From: Deltaproteobacteria bacterium
GTDB taxonomy: Bacteria > Desulfobacterota > Desulfobacteria > Desulfobacterales > Desulfatirhabdiaceae
DNA: 64,000 nucleotides
NCBI GenBank assembly: GCA_016219185.1
Contig: JACRBZ010000078.1
Location: 93,199 to 157,198, forward strand
Reading direction: 5' to 3'
Each line of letters begins with the position of its first letter. Position 1 is the stretch's first letter. Of this stretch, positions 18,400-28,077 are shown piece after piece. A program made the translations under genes and the position numbers. The notes under the pieces are model-generated. The model was not told the DNA's origin and did no database searches. It saw nothing but the letters and a program-made list of their open reading frames with translations.

Positions 18400-19713
18400 T
18401 TATTTGCTGCGTTTTTCAAACTGGCGCAGGATCTCGTTGCTTCTGCTGACCGCGTCGTCCAGTGCCTGTTTGGCGGTTTTTTTGCCCTGCCAGAGCATTT
18501 CCAGCTCTTCGTTCATGACATCGCGTATCTGGGGAAAGCTTCCCAGCCGGATTCCCCGTGAATTCACGGTCGGGTCCTTGCGGGTCATCTGAAGAATTCC
18601 CACTTCCTGAAGGGGTTCCTGCTGGTAATAACCGTCGGCCTTCAGTTTGTTGTATGCCTGCAGGGTGATGGGAAAATAACCGGTTTCCTTGTGCCAGAGA
18701 ATCTGCATATCCTCGTTTGCCAGAAAAGCCAGAAAATCCGCCACTCCCTGATATTCTTCCTTGGGATGGCCTTTTAAAACCCACAGGGATGCCCCGCCGA
18801 TGATGCTGTTCTGGGGCTCTTTCATGGAGGCTTCAACCGGAAGCGGGGCCGCGCCCCAGTCAAATTTGATGTTTTTCTTCAAGGCTCCGATGGCGCTGAT
18901 GCTGTCCATCAAAATGGCGCATTTGCCGGAGATAAATGCTGCTTCCGGGCCTTTATATTCCCTTTCCTCATAGGTAAATCGCTTGTCGTTCATCCATGAC
19001 TTCAGCCGTTCCATGTGTTTCACCACCATGGGGTTGTTGATGGTCAGCTCGGTGTCCAGTCCGTCAAAACCGTTGGATTTGGTGGAAAGCGGAATGTTCT
19101 GGATGGCGCTGTAGTTTTCAATCATTACCCAGGTCTGCCAGGCAACCGTCATTCCGTATTCGGCGCCGGATGCCACCAGCTTTGCGGTGTCTTCGCCCAT
19201 CTCATCCCAGGTTCTTGGGGGACCGGTGAGCCCGGCCTTCTTGAAAAGATCTTTGTTATAATACATGATCGGAGTCGATGAGTTAAACGGCATGGACTGT
19301 AATTCGCCGTTTGACGAGACATAATACGAGAGAACCGGCTGAAGATAGGATTTCCAGTCGATGTTGTGACCCGTATCCTTCATGAGATTGAACACCGGGT
19401 AAATGGCGTTTGAAAGCATCATGGTCTGGGTGCCGACTTCATAGACCTGAAGAATATGCGGCTGTTTATTGGATCGGAATGCGGCGATGCCGGCATTCAT
19501 GGTTTCGTCGTAAGATCCTTTTTCGGAGGCAATGACCTGATACTGGGTCTGAGATTTGTTGTAAGCATCCACCATCTTGTTCAGCGTGTCTGCCCGGGGG
19601 CCCCTTTGGGCATGCCAGAACTGAATCTCAATGGGTTTGGCCATTACATTCGATGCCAGAAAAAGCGTCAGAATCCCCAGTGCCAGGACAACTGTAAACT
19701 GTCTTAGTTTCAT
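18400..19713 (-). CDS. ugpB: sn-Glycerol-3-phosphate-type ABC transporter substrate-binding protein UgpB
   Basis: Periplasmic binding protein of 437 aa with a Sec signal peptide (LGILTLFLASNVMA, cleavage after residue 25). The mature start IEIQFWHAQRGPRADTLNKM is typical of UgpB, as are the central EVGTQTMML and MPFNSSTPIMYYNKDLFKKAG. It is first in the ugpBAE operon, with the ATPase gene ugpC divergent 263 nt away. Confidence 0.9.
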   Translation of the reverse strand: MKLRQFTVVLALGILTLFLASNVMAKPIEIQFWHAQRGPRADTLNKMVDAYNKSQTQYQVIASEKGSYDETMNAGIAAFRSNKQPHILQVYEVGTQTMMLSNAIYPVFNLMKDTGHNIDWKSYLQPVLSYYVSSNGELQSMPFNSSTPIMYYNKDLFKKAGLTGPPRTWDEMGEDTAKLVASGAEYGMTVAWQTWVMIENYSAIQNIPLSTKSNGFDGLDTELTINNPMVVKHMERLKSWMNDKRFTYEEREYKGPEAAFISGKCAILMDSISAIGALKKNIKFDWGAAPLPVEASMKEPQNSIIGGASLWVLKGHPKEEYQGVADFLAFLANEDMQILWHKETGYFPITLQAYNKLKADGYYQQEPLQEVGILQMTRKDPTVNSRGIRLGSFPQIRDVMNEELEMLWQGKKTAKQALDDAVSRSNEILRQFEKRSK

Positions 19714-19976
19714 TTCGGCCCTCCTTTAAATTAAGTGATTTGGATAGATCAATCGACTGTGAATAATATCATGGATGCGCCATAAAACGGTGATTGCTTA
19801 ACACTATGGCCTATAACGACAATATCCATTTGAGTCAAGATGAAATCTCGGCGGCTTTTGCCATGCAGAGGAGGATGGCGCATCTTCGGCGGTTCATAAA
19901 GAATGCTTGACTTGAACCCTGAAAACATGGTTTTACACCCTTTGTTATCATTTATATCCAACGAATAGGACCGATC
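19714..19976. promoter_or_regulatory. Divergent promoter region of ugpBAE and ugpC
   Basis: This 263-bp gap lies between the two divergent start codons and must contain both promoters. On the plus strand TTTACA-N17-TATCCA ends about 15 nt before ugpC and is a weak candidate. No clear Pho box was recognised. Confidence 0.45.
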
Positions 19977-21083
19977 ATGGCAAACGTTATCCTGGAACAG
20001 GTGGTTAAACAGTTCGGAAAGGTTGAAGTCGTTCATGGCGTATCCCTTTGTATCGAGAGCCGGGAATTCATCGTTCTGGTGGGCCCTTCGGGGTGCGGGA
20101 AATCCACCATTCTGCGGATGGTTGCGGGTCTTGAGAAAATCACCGCTGGTGTGATCCGTATCGGTGATCGCGTGGTCAATGACATTGCGCCAAAGGACAG
20201 GGATATCGCGATGGTTTTTCAGAATTATGCCCTGTATCCGCACATGAACGTGATGGATAACATGTCTTTTGGATTAAAGCTCAAGAAAACGCCGCATGAT
20301 GAGATTAAATCCCGGGTCCGGGAAGCCGCGGAAATTCTGGGTCTTGAACAGTTGTTGCTAAGAAAGCCTTTTGAGCTTTCCGGCGGTCAGCGTCAGCGGG
20401 TGGCAATGGGAAGGGCCATAGTGCGAAAGCCTTCGGTGTTTTTGTTCGATGAGCCGCTTTCCAATCTGGATGCCAAACTGCGGACCCAGATGCGTGCGGA
20501 GATCAAACGACTGCATCACAGGGTTCAGTCCACCGTCATTTATGTCACCCATGACCAGGTGGAAGCCATGACCCTTGCGGATCGCATCGTGGTGCTTCGT
20601 GACGGTTATATCGAACAGGTCGGAAAACCCATTGACCTTTTTCAGAATCCGGTGAACACGTTTGTGGCAGGCTTTATCGGAAGCCCGCCAATGAATCTGG
20701 TTCCAGCCCGAATGGTCAAAAACAACACGGGATGGCATTTGGACTTCAGCGGGAAATTTCAGGTCCCCGTCCCGGACAAGCCGCTGCTTTCGGGAAATGC
20801 GTTTCAGGAAGGGCAACCGGTTATCGTGGGACTCCGCACGGAAGATCTGATGGTGGCGGACTGCGCGGGTCCGTTTCCGGAAACCTGGAAGATCGATGGT
20901 GTCGTGGATGTGGTCGAGCCTCTGGGAAATGAGTCCCATGTTCACATCCGCTTTGATGGCGCATCGTTTATCGCCCGGTGTGACGGGAAAAATATGATCC
21001 GTCTGGACGATCGGGTCCGGGTTGTCCTGAACCTCAATCAGATGCACATCTTTGATGCGGCCACGACGCTGGCCATCTACTAA
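19977..21083 (+). CDS. ugpC: sn-Glycerol-3-phosphate-type ABC transporter ATPase UgpC
   Basis: ATP-hydrolysing subunit of the importer, 368 aa. Walker A GPSGCGKST is near residue 37, the signature LSGGQRQRVAMGRA near 135, Walker B VFLFDEPLSNLD near 155, and the switch histidine is in YVTHDQVEAMTLADR. A C-terminal TOBE regulatory domain follows (residues ~240-368). AGGA seven nucleotides before the ATG supports the start. It is unusual that this subunit is divergent from the ugpBAE genes. Confidence 0.92.
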   Translation: MANVILEQVVKQFGKVEVVHGVSLCIESREFIVLVGPSGCGKSTILRMVAGLEKITAGVIRIGDRVVNDIAPKDRDIAMVFQNYALYPHMNVMDNMSFGLKLKKTPHDEIKSRVREAAEILGLEQLLLRKPFELSGGQRQRVAMGRAIVRKPSVFLFDEPLSNLDAKLRTQMRAEIKRLHHRVQSTVIYVTHDQVEAMTLADRIVVLRDGYIEQVGKPIDLFQNPVNTFVAGFIGSPPMNLVPARMVKNNTGWHLDFSGKFQVPVPDKPLLSGNAFQEGQPVIVGLRTEDLMVADCAGPFPETWKIDGVVDVVEPLGNESHVHIRFDGASFIARCDGKNMIRLDDRVRVVLNLNQMHIFDAATTLAIY

Positions 21084-21121
21084 GAGACTGGGAAGATTCA
21101 AATATTCCGTTTGCAAGAGCC

Positions 21122-21157
21122 AGACCGACGCGGTTTTCAAAACCGCGTCGGTCTTTT
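21122..21157 (+). terminator. Strong intrinsic terminator after ugpC
   Basis: A 16-bp perfect inverted repeat (AGACCGACGCGGTTTT and its complement, arms 21122-21137 and 21139-21154) is followed by TTTT. It starts 39 nt after the ugpC stop. It would also work partly in reverse, since the arms begin with A residues. Confidence 0.85.
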
Positions 21158-21173
21158 GAGATGGGCGCAAACG

Positions 21174-21347
21174 GTATTCCGGAAACTGGGGTATCGGGTT
21201 GACTCAAGTATTTAAAATCTATTTTACTGATTATAAAGACTTTTTACCAAATCGACTTTTTATTTATAAAAAAGACCATAAATAGTAAGAATTCAGTGTG
21301 TTAGAAACATACAAGTTGAGTCAACCCGATACCCCGTATTCCGGAAA
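21174..21347. mobile_element. MITE-like element with 20-bp inverted repeats and 12-bp flanking direct repeats
   Basis: Perfect terminal inverted repeats of 20 bp lie at 21188-21207 (GGGGTATCGGGTTGACTCAA) and 21316-21335. They enclose 108 bp of very A+T-rich, non-coding DNA. Directly outside are 12-bp direct repeats GTATTCCGGAAA at 21174-21185 and 21336-21347, as expected for target duplication on insertion. There is no room for a transposase, so it would be a non-autonomous element moved in trans. IS4-family elements make target duplications of this size; assignment to that family is inference. Confidence 0.7.
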
Positions 21348-21399
21348 TGCGGATCAGGACCGGCCATTGCCATGGCTTATGACGCCGTTTCTTCTCTTA

Positions 21400-22215
21400 T
21401 CAATTGAGGGTTTCAGCAGGATGGGCTGAACAATCGGTATTGTCCGGATTGGCCAGATATCGCCCCAGGGCCTCAACGCATCCGGCATCCCATTTTGTTC
21501 CGGCATGGCGTTGAAATATTTCCAGAGCGACATCGGGTGTCATGGCTTTTTGATAAGGGCGTTCCGTGGTCATGGCGTCGAATGAATCGGCCACGGCGAT
21601 GATTTTGGCGCCCAGAGGGATATCGGCATCTTTCAATCGATGCGGGTACCCTTTTCCGTCCGGACGTTCGTGATGGGATCGGACATATTCCAGTGCCGGT
21701 CCCAGAAAGTCCAGCTCCTGTAATATCTCCGCCCCGACAGTCGGATGCTTGATGATCCGTTTCACGATTTCCGGCGGGTTCTTTGCTTGATGCGGCAGAA
21801 ACAAATCATCCGGGAAACCGATTTTCCCGATATCATGCAGCAACCCGCCCAGGCGGATATATTCAATATCGCTGTCTCCAAGCCCCAATTCCCTGGCGAT
21901 TTGTTCCGCCAGATCGGCAACCCGTTCCGTGTGACCTTTTGTGTAGGGATCTCTGGCAGCCAGGGCATTGGCCATAGTGGATACGGTGTTGATCGTATTC
22001 TTGCGGATTTTTTCGTTCAGCGATTTCAGCTCTGAAATGAGCATCTCAAGATGATATTCCCTGGCCTCCACCTTGACCATCATCAGGCCCATGGCTTCCG
22101 CAATCGTTCGAACCGGCTCCGGTGTGTCGGGGCCGGTCAGGGACATGATGTCGTTGGAATATTTTCCGGCAGACACATCCTGTATGATTTCCAGAAGCGT
22201 TTCAAGTTCTCCCAT
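21400..22215 (-). CDS. HD-GYP domain protein (putative cyclic-di-GMP phosphodiesterase)
   Basis: The 271-aa protein has a short helical N-terminus (residues 1-85, coiled-coil like, no receiver domain) and an HD-GYP domain. Seen are HTERVADLAEQI, the HD pair in LLHDIGKIGFPDDLF, SHHERPDGKGYP (the GYP loop with usual spacing) and IIAVADSFDAMTTERPY. Such enzymes degrade cyclic-di-GMP and control motility or biofilm. The N-terminal ELETLLEIIQDVSAGKYS may receive the signal. It stands alone, 133 nt from the methyltransferase gene upstream. Confidence 0.88.
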   Translation of the reverse strand: MGELETLLEIIQDVSAGKYSNDIMSLTGPDTPEPVRTIAEAMGLMMVKVEAREYHLEMLISELKSLNEKIRKNTINTVSTMANALAARDPYTKGHTERVADLAEQIARELGLGDSDIEYIRLGGLLHDIGKIGFPDDLFLPHQAKNPPEIVKRIIKHPTVGAEILQELDFLGPALEYVRSHHERPDGKGYPHRLKDADIPLGAKIIAVADSFDAMTTERPYQKAMTPDVALEIFQRHAGTKWDAGCVEALGRYLANPDNTDCSAHPAETLN

Positions 22216-22348
22216 TCAATACCTCTCTGTTGATGTCTTCGGCAGGCCAAAGTTCCCTGTACTTCGGAATTGAATCTTCATAGCCGGGCATTCAGGGAAA
22301 TGCCGGTTAATAATACCGTCGGTCTTGACCAAAAGCCCATGCAGGCGA

Positions 22349-23152
22349 TTAATGCTTGACTGCTTTGATAATGATATTCCACCCGAGACGGTTCCAGGGG
22401 AAAAAACGACCCAGCAGGCTATCGATTTGCGTAAGCGATTCAAGTCGGTAAAATTGTCTGCCTGATGAAAACGGAGCAGGAATTTTGTGCGGAATAAGAT
22501 AGATGGATCTCCACGCAATGCATCTCAGTCCGGCCATTTTCAGTTTTGCTTTCAGCTTTTGCGGCGTATAGAAACGAAGATGCGTTGGATCCCAACCGCA
22601 CCAGTCTTTTGCGCTGCAAATGATGCGCTGATAGGTTCCTTCGATCAGATAATTCAGGGAAAGCGCGTTCTGGGTGCTGATGACGACAATCCCATTCGGG
22701 GTAAGGGCTTTTGCAGCAGCATTCAGCAAAGACTGATCATCCTCGACATGCTCCAGTACGTCTTTCAATAAAATGGCATCAAAACGGGCATCTGAGGAAA
22801 AAGCAGGGAATTGATCGCTGAGCAGAAACGCGCATGCGTCGGCTATCCTCTGTTTTTTTGTAAAATAACGGGCCGTTGACAGAACCGTTTCTTCGATGTC
22901 GATGCCGGCAACCAGCGATGCGCCGGATTGTGCCGCATGCCCCAGAAACATGCCCGGGCCGCACCCGTAATCCAGAAAACGCTTATGGCCAATATTGCCG
23001 AGAAGTTCAATGATAAACGCATTTTTGATTCTGCTGTAAGCCTTGCCCTGCTGCTCCAGATAAGCCTGCATGGCTTTTTCATGATTTGTGGAGCGTATCC
23101 AGTGGTCATCGGCATATCTTTTTCGTTGCTGAATCCGTGCATCCTGGATCAT
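22349..23152 (-). CDS. Class I SAM-dependent methyltransferase
   Basis: SAM binding is shown by RFLDYGCGPGMFLGHAAQSG near residue 55, an acidic GIDIEE after strand 2, and LLKDVLEHVEDDQSLLNAA near the middle, all typical of Methyltransf_11/UbiG-like enzymes. The frame is open further upstream to 23473, but that stretch is out-of-frame glycosyltransferase sequence. ATG 23152 lies two nucleotides after the glycosyltransferase stop, giving 267 aa. The position next to a glycosyltransferase suggests modification of a sugar or lipid-linked glycan; the substrate is unknown. Confidence 0.8.
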   Translation of the reverse strand: MIQDARIQQRKRYADDHWIRSTNHEKAMQAYLEQQGKAYSRIKNAFIIELLGNIGHKRFLDYGCGPGMFLGHAAQSGASLVAGIDIEETVLSTARYFTKKQRIADACAFLLSDQFPAFSSDARFDAILLKDVLEHVEDDQSLLNAAAKALTPNGIVVISTQNALSLNYLIEGTYQRIICSAKDWCGWDPTHLRFYTPQKLKAKLKMAGLRCIAWRSIYLIPHKIPAPFSSGRQFYRLESLTQIDSLLGRFFPWNRLGWNIIIKAVKH

Positions 23153-23154
23153 AT

Positions 23155-24327
23155 TTAAATGATTTCCCTGTAAAGGGTTTTCCATTCCCGCCGTTCTCTT
23201 TTCCGGGAAAAGCTTTTCATCCGATTTCGCGCGGCCAGGCCCAGAGACATGCCCCGATCCGGTAATCGAATGATCCGATCTATCGCTTCGGTTATGGCAG
23301 TGGCGTTTGCCCAGGGAACGATCAAGCCGGATACCGTGTCTTCCATGAGGTCTTCCACGGCCCCGACTCGGGTTGCAACACAAGGAAGACCGCAGGCCAT
23401 CGCCTCCATGAGGATATTGGGGCAGCCTTCGGATACGGAAGAAAGAACAAAGGCGTCGAGCGAGCAGAGCCACTCCGGGATTCTGTCATGAGAAAGCGCG
23501 GGCTGGAAGTTGAGGATGTCTCCGATACCCGTCTTTTCAATCATGGCCTGGTATGTATTTTTTTCTGAGTCCCGAAGCGTTCCGACAAGCTGAAGGGTGA
23601 CGTCATGCTGCTGCCGAAGCGTTTTTATCGCCTTGAAAAGATAGGGCAAGCCTTTGGCGTATTTAAAAATACCGGCACAACCGATTTTGAATGGCCTGTT
23701 ATGAATCGGTCGAGACTTCCAGGAAACGCGGGGGATTTGAACGGAATTGAAGATGACCCTGCCCTTGTTCGCAACCGGAGAAAGGGCGTTTGCCGTCATC
23801 AGAAGGTCATGGCTGAGTGCTGCCACCCGGTCCGCATTTTCCAGTCCGCCACGGCAGAAAGCAGCCATTTCCGGGCAGAAAATGTATTTTTTAACATCGT
23901 TGCCCACAAGGGTCACAATGGAAGGAACCCACTTTCTCTGAGCCAGCAAACCTGTAATGTACCCCGTGGGATATAGAAAAAAACTGTGAAAGAGGTCGAA
24001 CCGTTCAGAGTCGTGAAGCAGTTCAAGGGACTGATAGATCATCTTGAAAGTATGTGTATGGGGAGAGTCCCATATCGTCATCGGTCTGTCCGGTAGGCTC
24101 TCCCTGCCAACCTGCAGACGATGAACGAGGACTCCAGCCCTGTTTTCATCTTTCCTGTTTTCATCCAGAAGCACCGTGGCGTTCTCCAGAACCGTAAAGT
24201 GCGCCACATGAATTTCCAGTCCCATATCCCGCACATGGTGGGCCACGCTTTCAACTGTCCTTGCAAGACCTCCCCACTGGTCGGGGGGATATTCAAGCGT
24301 GACCATGCATACTTTTTTATTGTTCAT
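23155..24327 (-). CDS. Glycosyltransferase family 4 protein
   Basis: GT-B fold retaining glycosyltransferase, 390 aa. The N-terminal acceptor side begins MVTLEYPPDQWGGLARTVES. The donor-binding part has KIGCAGIFKYAKGLPYLFKA and the nucleotide-sugar motif SEGCPNILMEAMACGLPCVA (E-x7-E) near residue 305. It is upstream of and nearly touching the methyltransferase, and divergent from the GSCFA gene. It probably acts in exopolysaccharide or lipopolysaccharide assembly. Confidence 0.88.
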   Translation of the reverse strand: MNNKKVCMVTLEYPPDQWGGLARTVESVAHHVRDMGLEIHVAHFTVLENATVLLDENRKDENRAGVLVHRLQVGRESLPDRPMTIWDSPHTHTFKMIYQSLELLHDSERFDLFHSFFLYPTGYITGLLAQRKWVPSIVTLVGNDVKKYIFCPEMAAFCRGGLENADRVAALSHDLLMTANALSPVANKGRVIFNSVQIPRVSWKSRPIHNRPFKIGCAGIFKYAKGLPYLFKAIKTLRQQHDVTLQLVGTLRDSEKNTYQAMIEKTGIGDILNFQPALSHDRIPEWLCSLDAFVLSSVSEGCPNILMEAMACGLPCVATRVGAVEDLMEDTVSGLIVPWANATAITEAIDRIIRLPDRGMSLGLAARNRMKSFSRKRERREWKTLYREII

Positions 24328-24569
24328 ATCTGCAACTGATCAAAAGCCGGAAGGTTATAAAGTCATTGCACACTTCATGCCTGGTTGTGCTGGAAAAGCA
24401 TGGTGGTTCATCAACAGCGCCATTGATAGATAACCTTGATGTTAAGATGTTGTCAATTTGTTTCATGTTTCATTGTGGATGTCAGGCTATTGTTTGTCGC
24501 CCCTGTCCGGCGTCAGGAGTCCATGAATGGGTCTTGACGCAGAGAGAATGCTCCACTATAAAATAATCC

Positions 24570-25529
24570 ATGTACCGCTCAGATGTTCACCCCAGCCATC
24601 TTTTTGAAATCTGGCAGGTTTGGCCCGGATCATACGGCAATCCGCCGGCATCCGACACGATTTATCCCTTCCCGCGGACGCATGGCCTTGTGATTTCCCG
24701 CAAGACCCCGATTGCTTCCATGGGTTCCTGTTTTGCCAGAGAAATAAAGGATGCCCTCATCCAAAATGAATATGCGTTTATTCAGGAGGAAGCATGGCAT
24801 CCGGCTTCAAAACAGGCCAGTGCTGCCTGGGAGCGCGTTTACAACACGTTTTCCATCCGCCAGATCTTTGAATACACGTTCAAGCAATGGAAGCCGGATC
24901 TGCGCTGGTGGAAGGCGCCGGTTTCCGGAGTCATTCAGGACCCATACAGGCGGATTATCCTGTATGACGGCATTGAAGAAGCCGAGGCTGATTTTGAAAA
25001 ACATTGCACTGCTTCCCGCATGGCTATCGAGAAATCCGAGGTGTTTATCCTTACCCTTGGCCTGACGGAGATCTGGGAAGACAAGATTGACGGATCCGTG
25101 TTATGCCTTCCGTCAGGCCCATATGTGAACGAAGGCGGGGACATGGGCCGTTATCGGTTCCGGGTCAGCCGGTATGGGGAGAATCTTGAAAATCTTGAGC
25201 GGATTTATGCGATCCTGTCTGCCCACAACCCGAAGTGCAAGCTGATCCTGACGGTATCGCCGGTGCACCTATGGGCAACCTTCCGAAAAGATGCGGATGT
25301 CATCAGCGCGAGCTGGAATTCCAAAGCCACGCTCCGGGCGGCAATCGATGAATTCGTTGCCTGCCATCCCGATGTTTTCTATTTTCCCGCCTTTGAGATG
25401 GCCGTCACCTACAGAATGATTCTGGGCAAAACGATGTTCACCCGGGACAGGGAGCCCTTCCATGTCAATAAGGATACCATCGATTTTATTATGGAAAATT
25501 TTTTCCGGTTTTATTGTGAAGATTCTTGA
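24570..25529 (+). CDS. GSCFA domain protein
   Basis: The 319-aa protein carries the family-naming motif at residues ~50-58 (SMGSCFAREI), followed by NTFSIRQIFEY and SEVFILTLGLTEIWED. GSCFA proteins resemble SGNH-type esterases and often lie in polysaccharide clusters, where they may act on acyl groups; the exact reaction is not known. The 3' end overlaps the convergent heparinase-like gene by 41 nt. Confidence 0.82.
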   Translation: MYRSDVHPSHLFEIWQVWPGSYGNPPASDTIYPFPRTHGLVISRKTPIASMGSCFAREIKDALIQNEYAFIQEEAWHPASKQASAAWERVYNTFSIRQIFEYTFKQWKPDLRWWKAPVSGVIQDPYRRIILYDGIEEAEADFEKHCTASRMAIEKSEVFILTLGLTEIWEDKIDGSVLCLPSGPYVNEGGDMGRYRFRVSRYGENLENLERIYAILSAHNPKCKLILTVSPVHLWATFRKDADVISASWNSKATLRAAIDEFVACHPDVFYFPAFEMAVTYRMILGKTMFTRDREPFHVNKDTIDFIMENFFRFYCEDS

Positions 25530-27882
25530 AAATGTCAGCCATTCTTGACGCGAAATCCGGACTCTCCCAAAACGCATGGCATGGCTTTGAAACAGGACAG
25601 AGTATCCAGTCCAGGGTGATGGGGAGCAAGTCTCGGACCGAAAACCGGAAATGGCTTGCCGGCATGTCTTCTCCGTTAATGGAAACCCAGCCGCGGGGCG
25701 GATTCAAGTTGCCTTTGAAGGATTGAATTCCGGCGTGATGAAACCCGGCATAAGGGATGAGGGCTATTCCCTTTCCTTGTTGATCCATGGATCGTATGAT
25801 TAACGTTCCGGCATCCATTTCGACATTGCCCGGAAAAAACTGCCAGCATGCGGTAAGGGTATGGATGCCCGTTCCGATCGACGTATCCCGTATCACCCAG
25901 TAGCGACGGGCAACAAACAAAACCGTTCGGGTGATCTGGAAAACCGCTCCGGATTCATCCCGATAATCATGGCAGGTTCCGGTCATGCCATTGATATCGC
26001 CATGATTGAAGCAGATGAATTGATCCCGGGCCGATTGGGTCCTTTCCTGAAAGCCAAGCCGGGATCGAAGCGGCCCTTTTCCATCCAGAAGGAGCGTGTT
26101 GTGGGCAGCCGCGCTGCGGTAATAGTCTGTCATGGGTCCCGGCGCATAGCGCGTTATGCCCGGATCGACCAGGCATGGAATGCCATACGCGGCAACTTCA
26201 AGGGACAGCGCATCTTCATGGACATGGGTCATCCCTGCCGGACCCGCCCTGAATGCCAGAAAATGGGCTTTTGGGTCATATCCGGATCTCATGATGCCGA
26301 TGCCCGAATCGGGAAACCCCTTAATGGTTTCGGCCGGGCAAGCGCCGTACGCGCCCTTTGATCCAATCCAGTCAAAGTCCTTTCGGCGAAATATCTCTCC
26401 TGCCAGCCGCATCAGGGCTGTGTAATCTCCCGCCGCGCTTCCGGAATCATTGAAAGCCGGCCAGGTAAAATCCGGGCGGCAAAGCGCAGAAAGGTATTCA
26501 ACGGCTTTTTCAAGCGGCGTGCCGAACACATCCGGCAAGGCGATGCCCTGAAGACTTGCCACCCTCTTGACATCCAGAAGCGCTTGAAGGCAGATGGCCT
26601 GATAAAGCGGAGACAATTCATAATGGGTGCCGTCATCCATGAATTGCCTGATGAATTCGTTCTTCAGACGCCGGATTCCTGTTTCCAACCATGCTTCTGC
26701 TTCCTGAAAATCGGGCAGGCACATCCCGGCAAGGGTCAAGGCCGCGGATTCCACAATCATCCAGTTGTTCGGGTGTCCCTGGTGATCCATGAGGTGATGG
26801 GCATGTTCCCAGAATGACCGGAGCATCATCTCCTTGCCGGTTTTCCGGAAGGATGCGTGGGGCCAGGCGATTCCTCCGATCCAGAGCCATTCCCACAGCC
26901 GCCAGGCAACGCTCAGGGTTTCCCACGAGGGGCCTGCGCCGCCGTTTGAATCCATGGGGACGGGATTTGATGAAATCCAGTCGCAAACCGTTTCATCCAG
27001 ATATGCCACGTAGCAATCATCGCCGGTTTCAGCCAAGGCCTGAACCACATTTCTCAGGAAATGATGGCGGTTGAGAAAATGGGTCCACTCAAGAAGCCCG
27101 AGAGGACTATGGTTCCATGGAATCGGGCGGAAAAGTTGTCTTCCCATGATCCGGCCCCGAAGAATTTCGTCCGCATGTTCCCGTGGGAAGGAGTGGGGAG
27201 GGAGAATGTAAAGGGTTTGGGGGTGCCTGGCGCTGTAGGGAGCCAGTCGTTCTGTCTGATACATTGCATCATTTTTTAAAACTGCGGACAGTCCGGTGGA
27301 GGTCAGTCTCGGGCCTTTGGGAATGATCCGGCTTTCTCCAAAAACGGAACCCATTTCAACGATAAGCGCATCCTGAGCGTGATCGGTTTTATCGGGTTTA
27401 AAAAGAATTTCGATGGTTTCTATGTTTTTCCAGCCGTCCGGAATGCCGTAGGTTCCAAACGCCTCGGCGGGAAATTTTAGTTCTGTTCGCTGGCCGGGCA
27501 GCAGGACTTCGCGCCCTCCGGAAAGCGATATGGGCGTATCAATCAATTCCGTCTTTCCGGAGCCGTGAAACAATTTTATTTCCCCATAAATCGAACGGCT
27601 TGAAATATTGATGGCGGTAAACGATATCTGGTTGAACCGCGACAGGTCGGGGGCGGGGCATGTAAAGGAAATGCGCGGCATCCCGGATGATGAATCGGAT
27701 GAAAGCCGTATTCCGTCAGACTCCGGGTTTGTAATGTGAATCAGGCATTCTCTCAGAACAATCTGGTCCCGAAGGAACTGGTCGAATGACAGTGCGGGGT
27801 CTTTCATGATTTTATGCATCGAATCACGGTTGCTCGGAAACGCGGTCGGCCGATTTGAAGTTGGGCTGAAGTTGGGAAGCAC
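25489..27882 (-). CDS. Heparinase II/III-like polysaccharide lyase
   Basis: Large protein (up to 797 aa) with an (alpha/alpha) toroid N-terminal half and a beta-sandwich Hepar_II_III C-terminal half. Diagnostic are MTHVHEDALSLEVAAYGIPCLVD (a long stretch near residue 565, key HxH region) and SAAAHNTLLLDGK. Family enzymes cleave uronic-acid polysaccharides. No signal peptide is seen. The start is uncertain: GTG 27882 opens the frame, but ATG 27819 or 27807 gives a more natural N-terminus. The first ~70 codons are duplicated at 29499-29717, which also suggests a disturbed 5' end. Confidence 0.8.
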   Translation of the reverse strand: MLPNFSPTSNRPTAFPSNRDSMHKIMKDPALSFDQFLRDQIVLRECLIHITNPESDGIRLSSDSSSGMPRISFTCPAPDLSRFNQISFTAINISSRSIYGEIKLFHGSGKTELIDTPISLSGGREVLLPGQRTELKFPAEAFGTYGIPDGWKNIETIEILFKPDKTDHAQDALIVEMGSVFGESRIIPKGPRLTSTGLSAVLKNDAMYQTERLAPYSARHPQTLYILPPHSFPREHADEILRGRIMGRQLFRPIPWNHSPLGLLEWTHFLNRHHFLRNVVQALAETGDDCYVAYLDETVCDWISSNPVPMDSNGGAGPSWETLSVAWRLWEWLWIGGIAWPHASFRKTGKEMMLRSFWEHAHHLMDHQGHPNNWMIVESAALTLAGMCLPDFQEAEAWLETGIRRLKNEFIRQFMDDGTHYELSPLYQAICLQALLDVKRVASLQGIALPDVFGTPLEKAVEYLSALCRPDFTWPAFNDSGSAAGDYTALMRLAGEIFRRKDFDWIGSKGAYGACPAETIKGFPDSGIGIMRSGYDPKAHFLAFRAGPAGMTHVHEDALSLEVAAYGIPCLVDPGITRYAPGPMTDYYRSAAAHNTLLLDGKGPLRSRLGFQERTQSARDQFICFNHGDINGMTGTCHDYRDESGAVFQITRTVLFVARRYWVIRDTSIGTGIHTLTACWQFFPGNVEMDAGTLIIRSMDQQGKGIALIPYAGFHHAGIQSFKGNLNPPRGWVSINGEDMPASHFRFSVRDLLPITLDWILCPVSKPCHAFWESPDFASRMADIFKNLHNKTGKNFP

Positions 27883-28032
27883 CGCCGGCTGTCGTCCTGA
27901 CGGGATTGACAGTACTGGAAGCTATCGGCATTTACAAGGGAATTATGGGATCTTCCGGCAAGAAAGCCAGTGGCGACCGGCTTTCAAACACGATGATACT
28001 GTGATATGTTTCATTTTACAGAGAAAAACATT

Positions 28033-28077
28033 ATGGAAACAACGATGAAGCCAACGCCCGCACACCCGGCACCCATT
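28033..28077 (+). pseudogene. Detached first 15 codons of the histidine phosphatase gene
   Basis: ATG at 28033 opens METTMKPTPAHPAPI. The last seven codons match the start of the intact histidine phosphatase at 29718 (AHPAPI at the DNA level too). After ATT the sequence switches to unrelated DNA. This looks like the original 5' end of the phosphatase gene, cut off by the Fic-module insertion. Confidence 0.6.

Noticed and set aside
20358..21170. Minus-strand frame of 270 codons
   Set aside because: Antisense shadow of the clear ATPase gene ugpC.
23153..23473. N-terminal extension of the methyltransferase
   Set aside because: Out-of-frame reading of the glycosyltransferase gene; Arg/Gly/His-rich nonsense.
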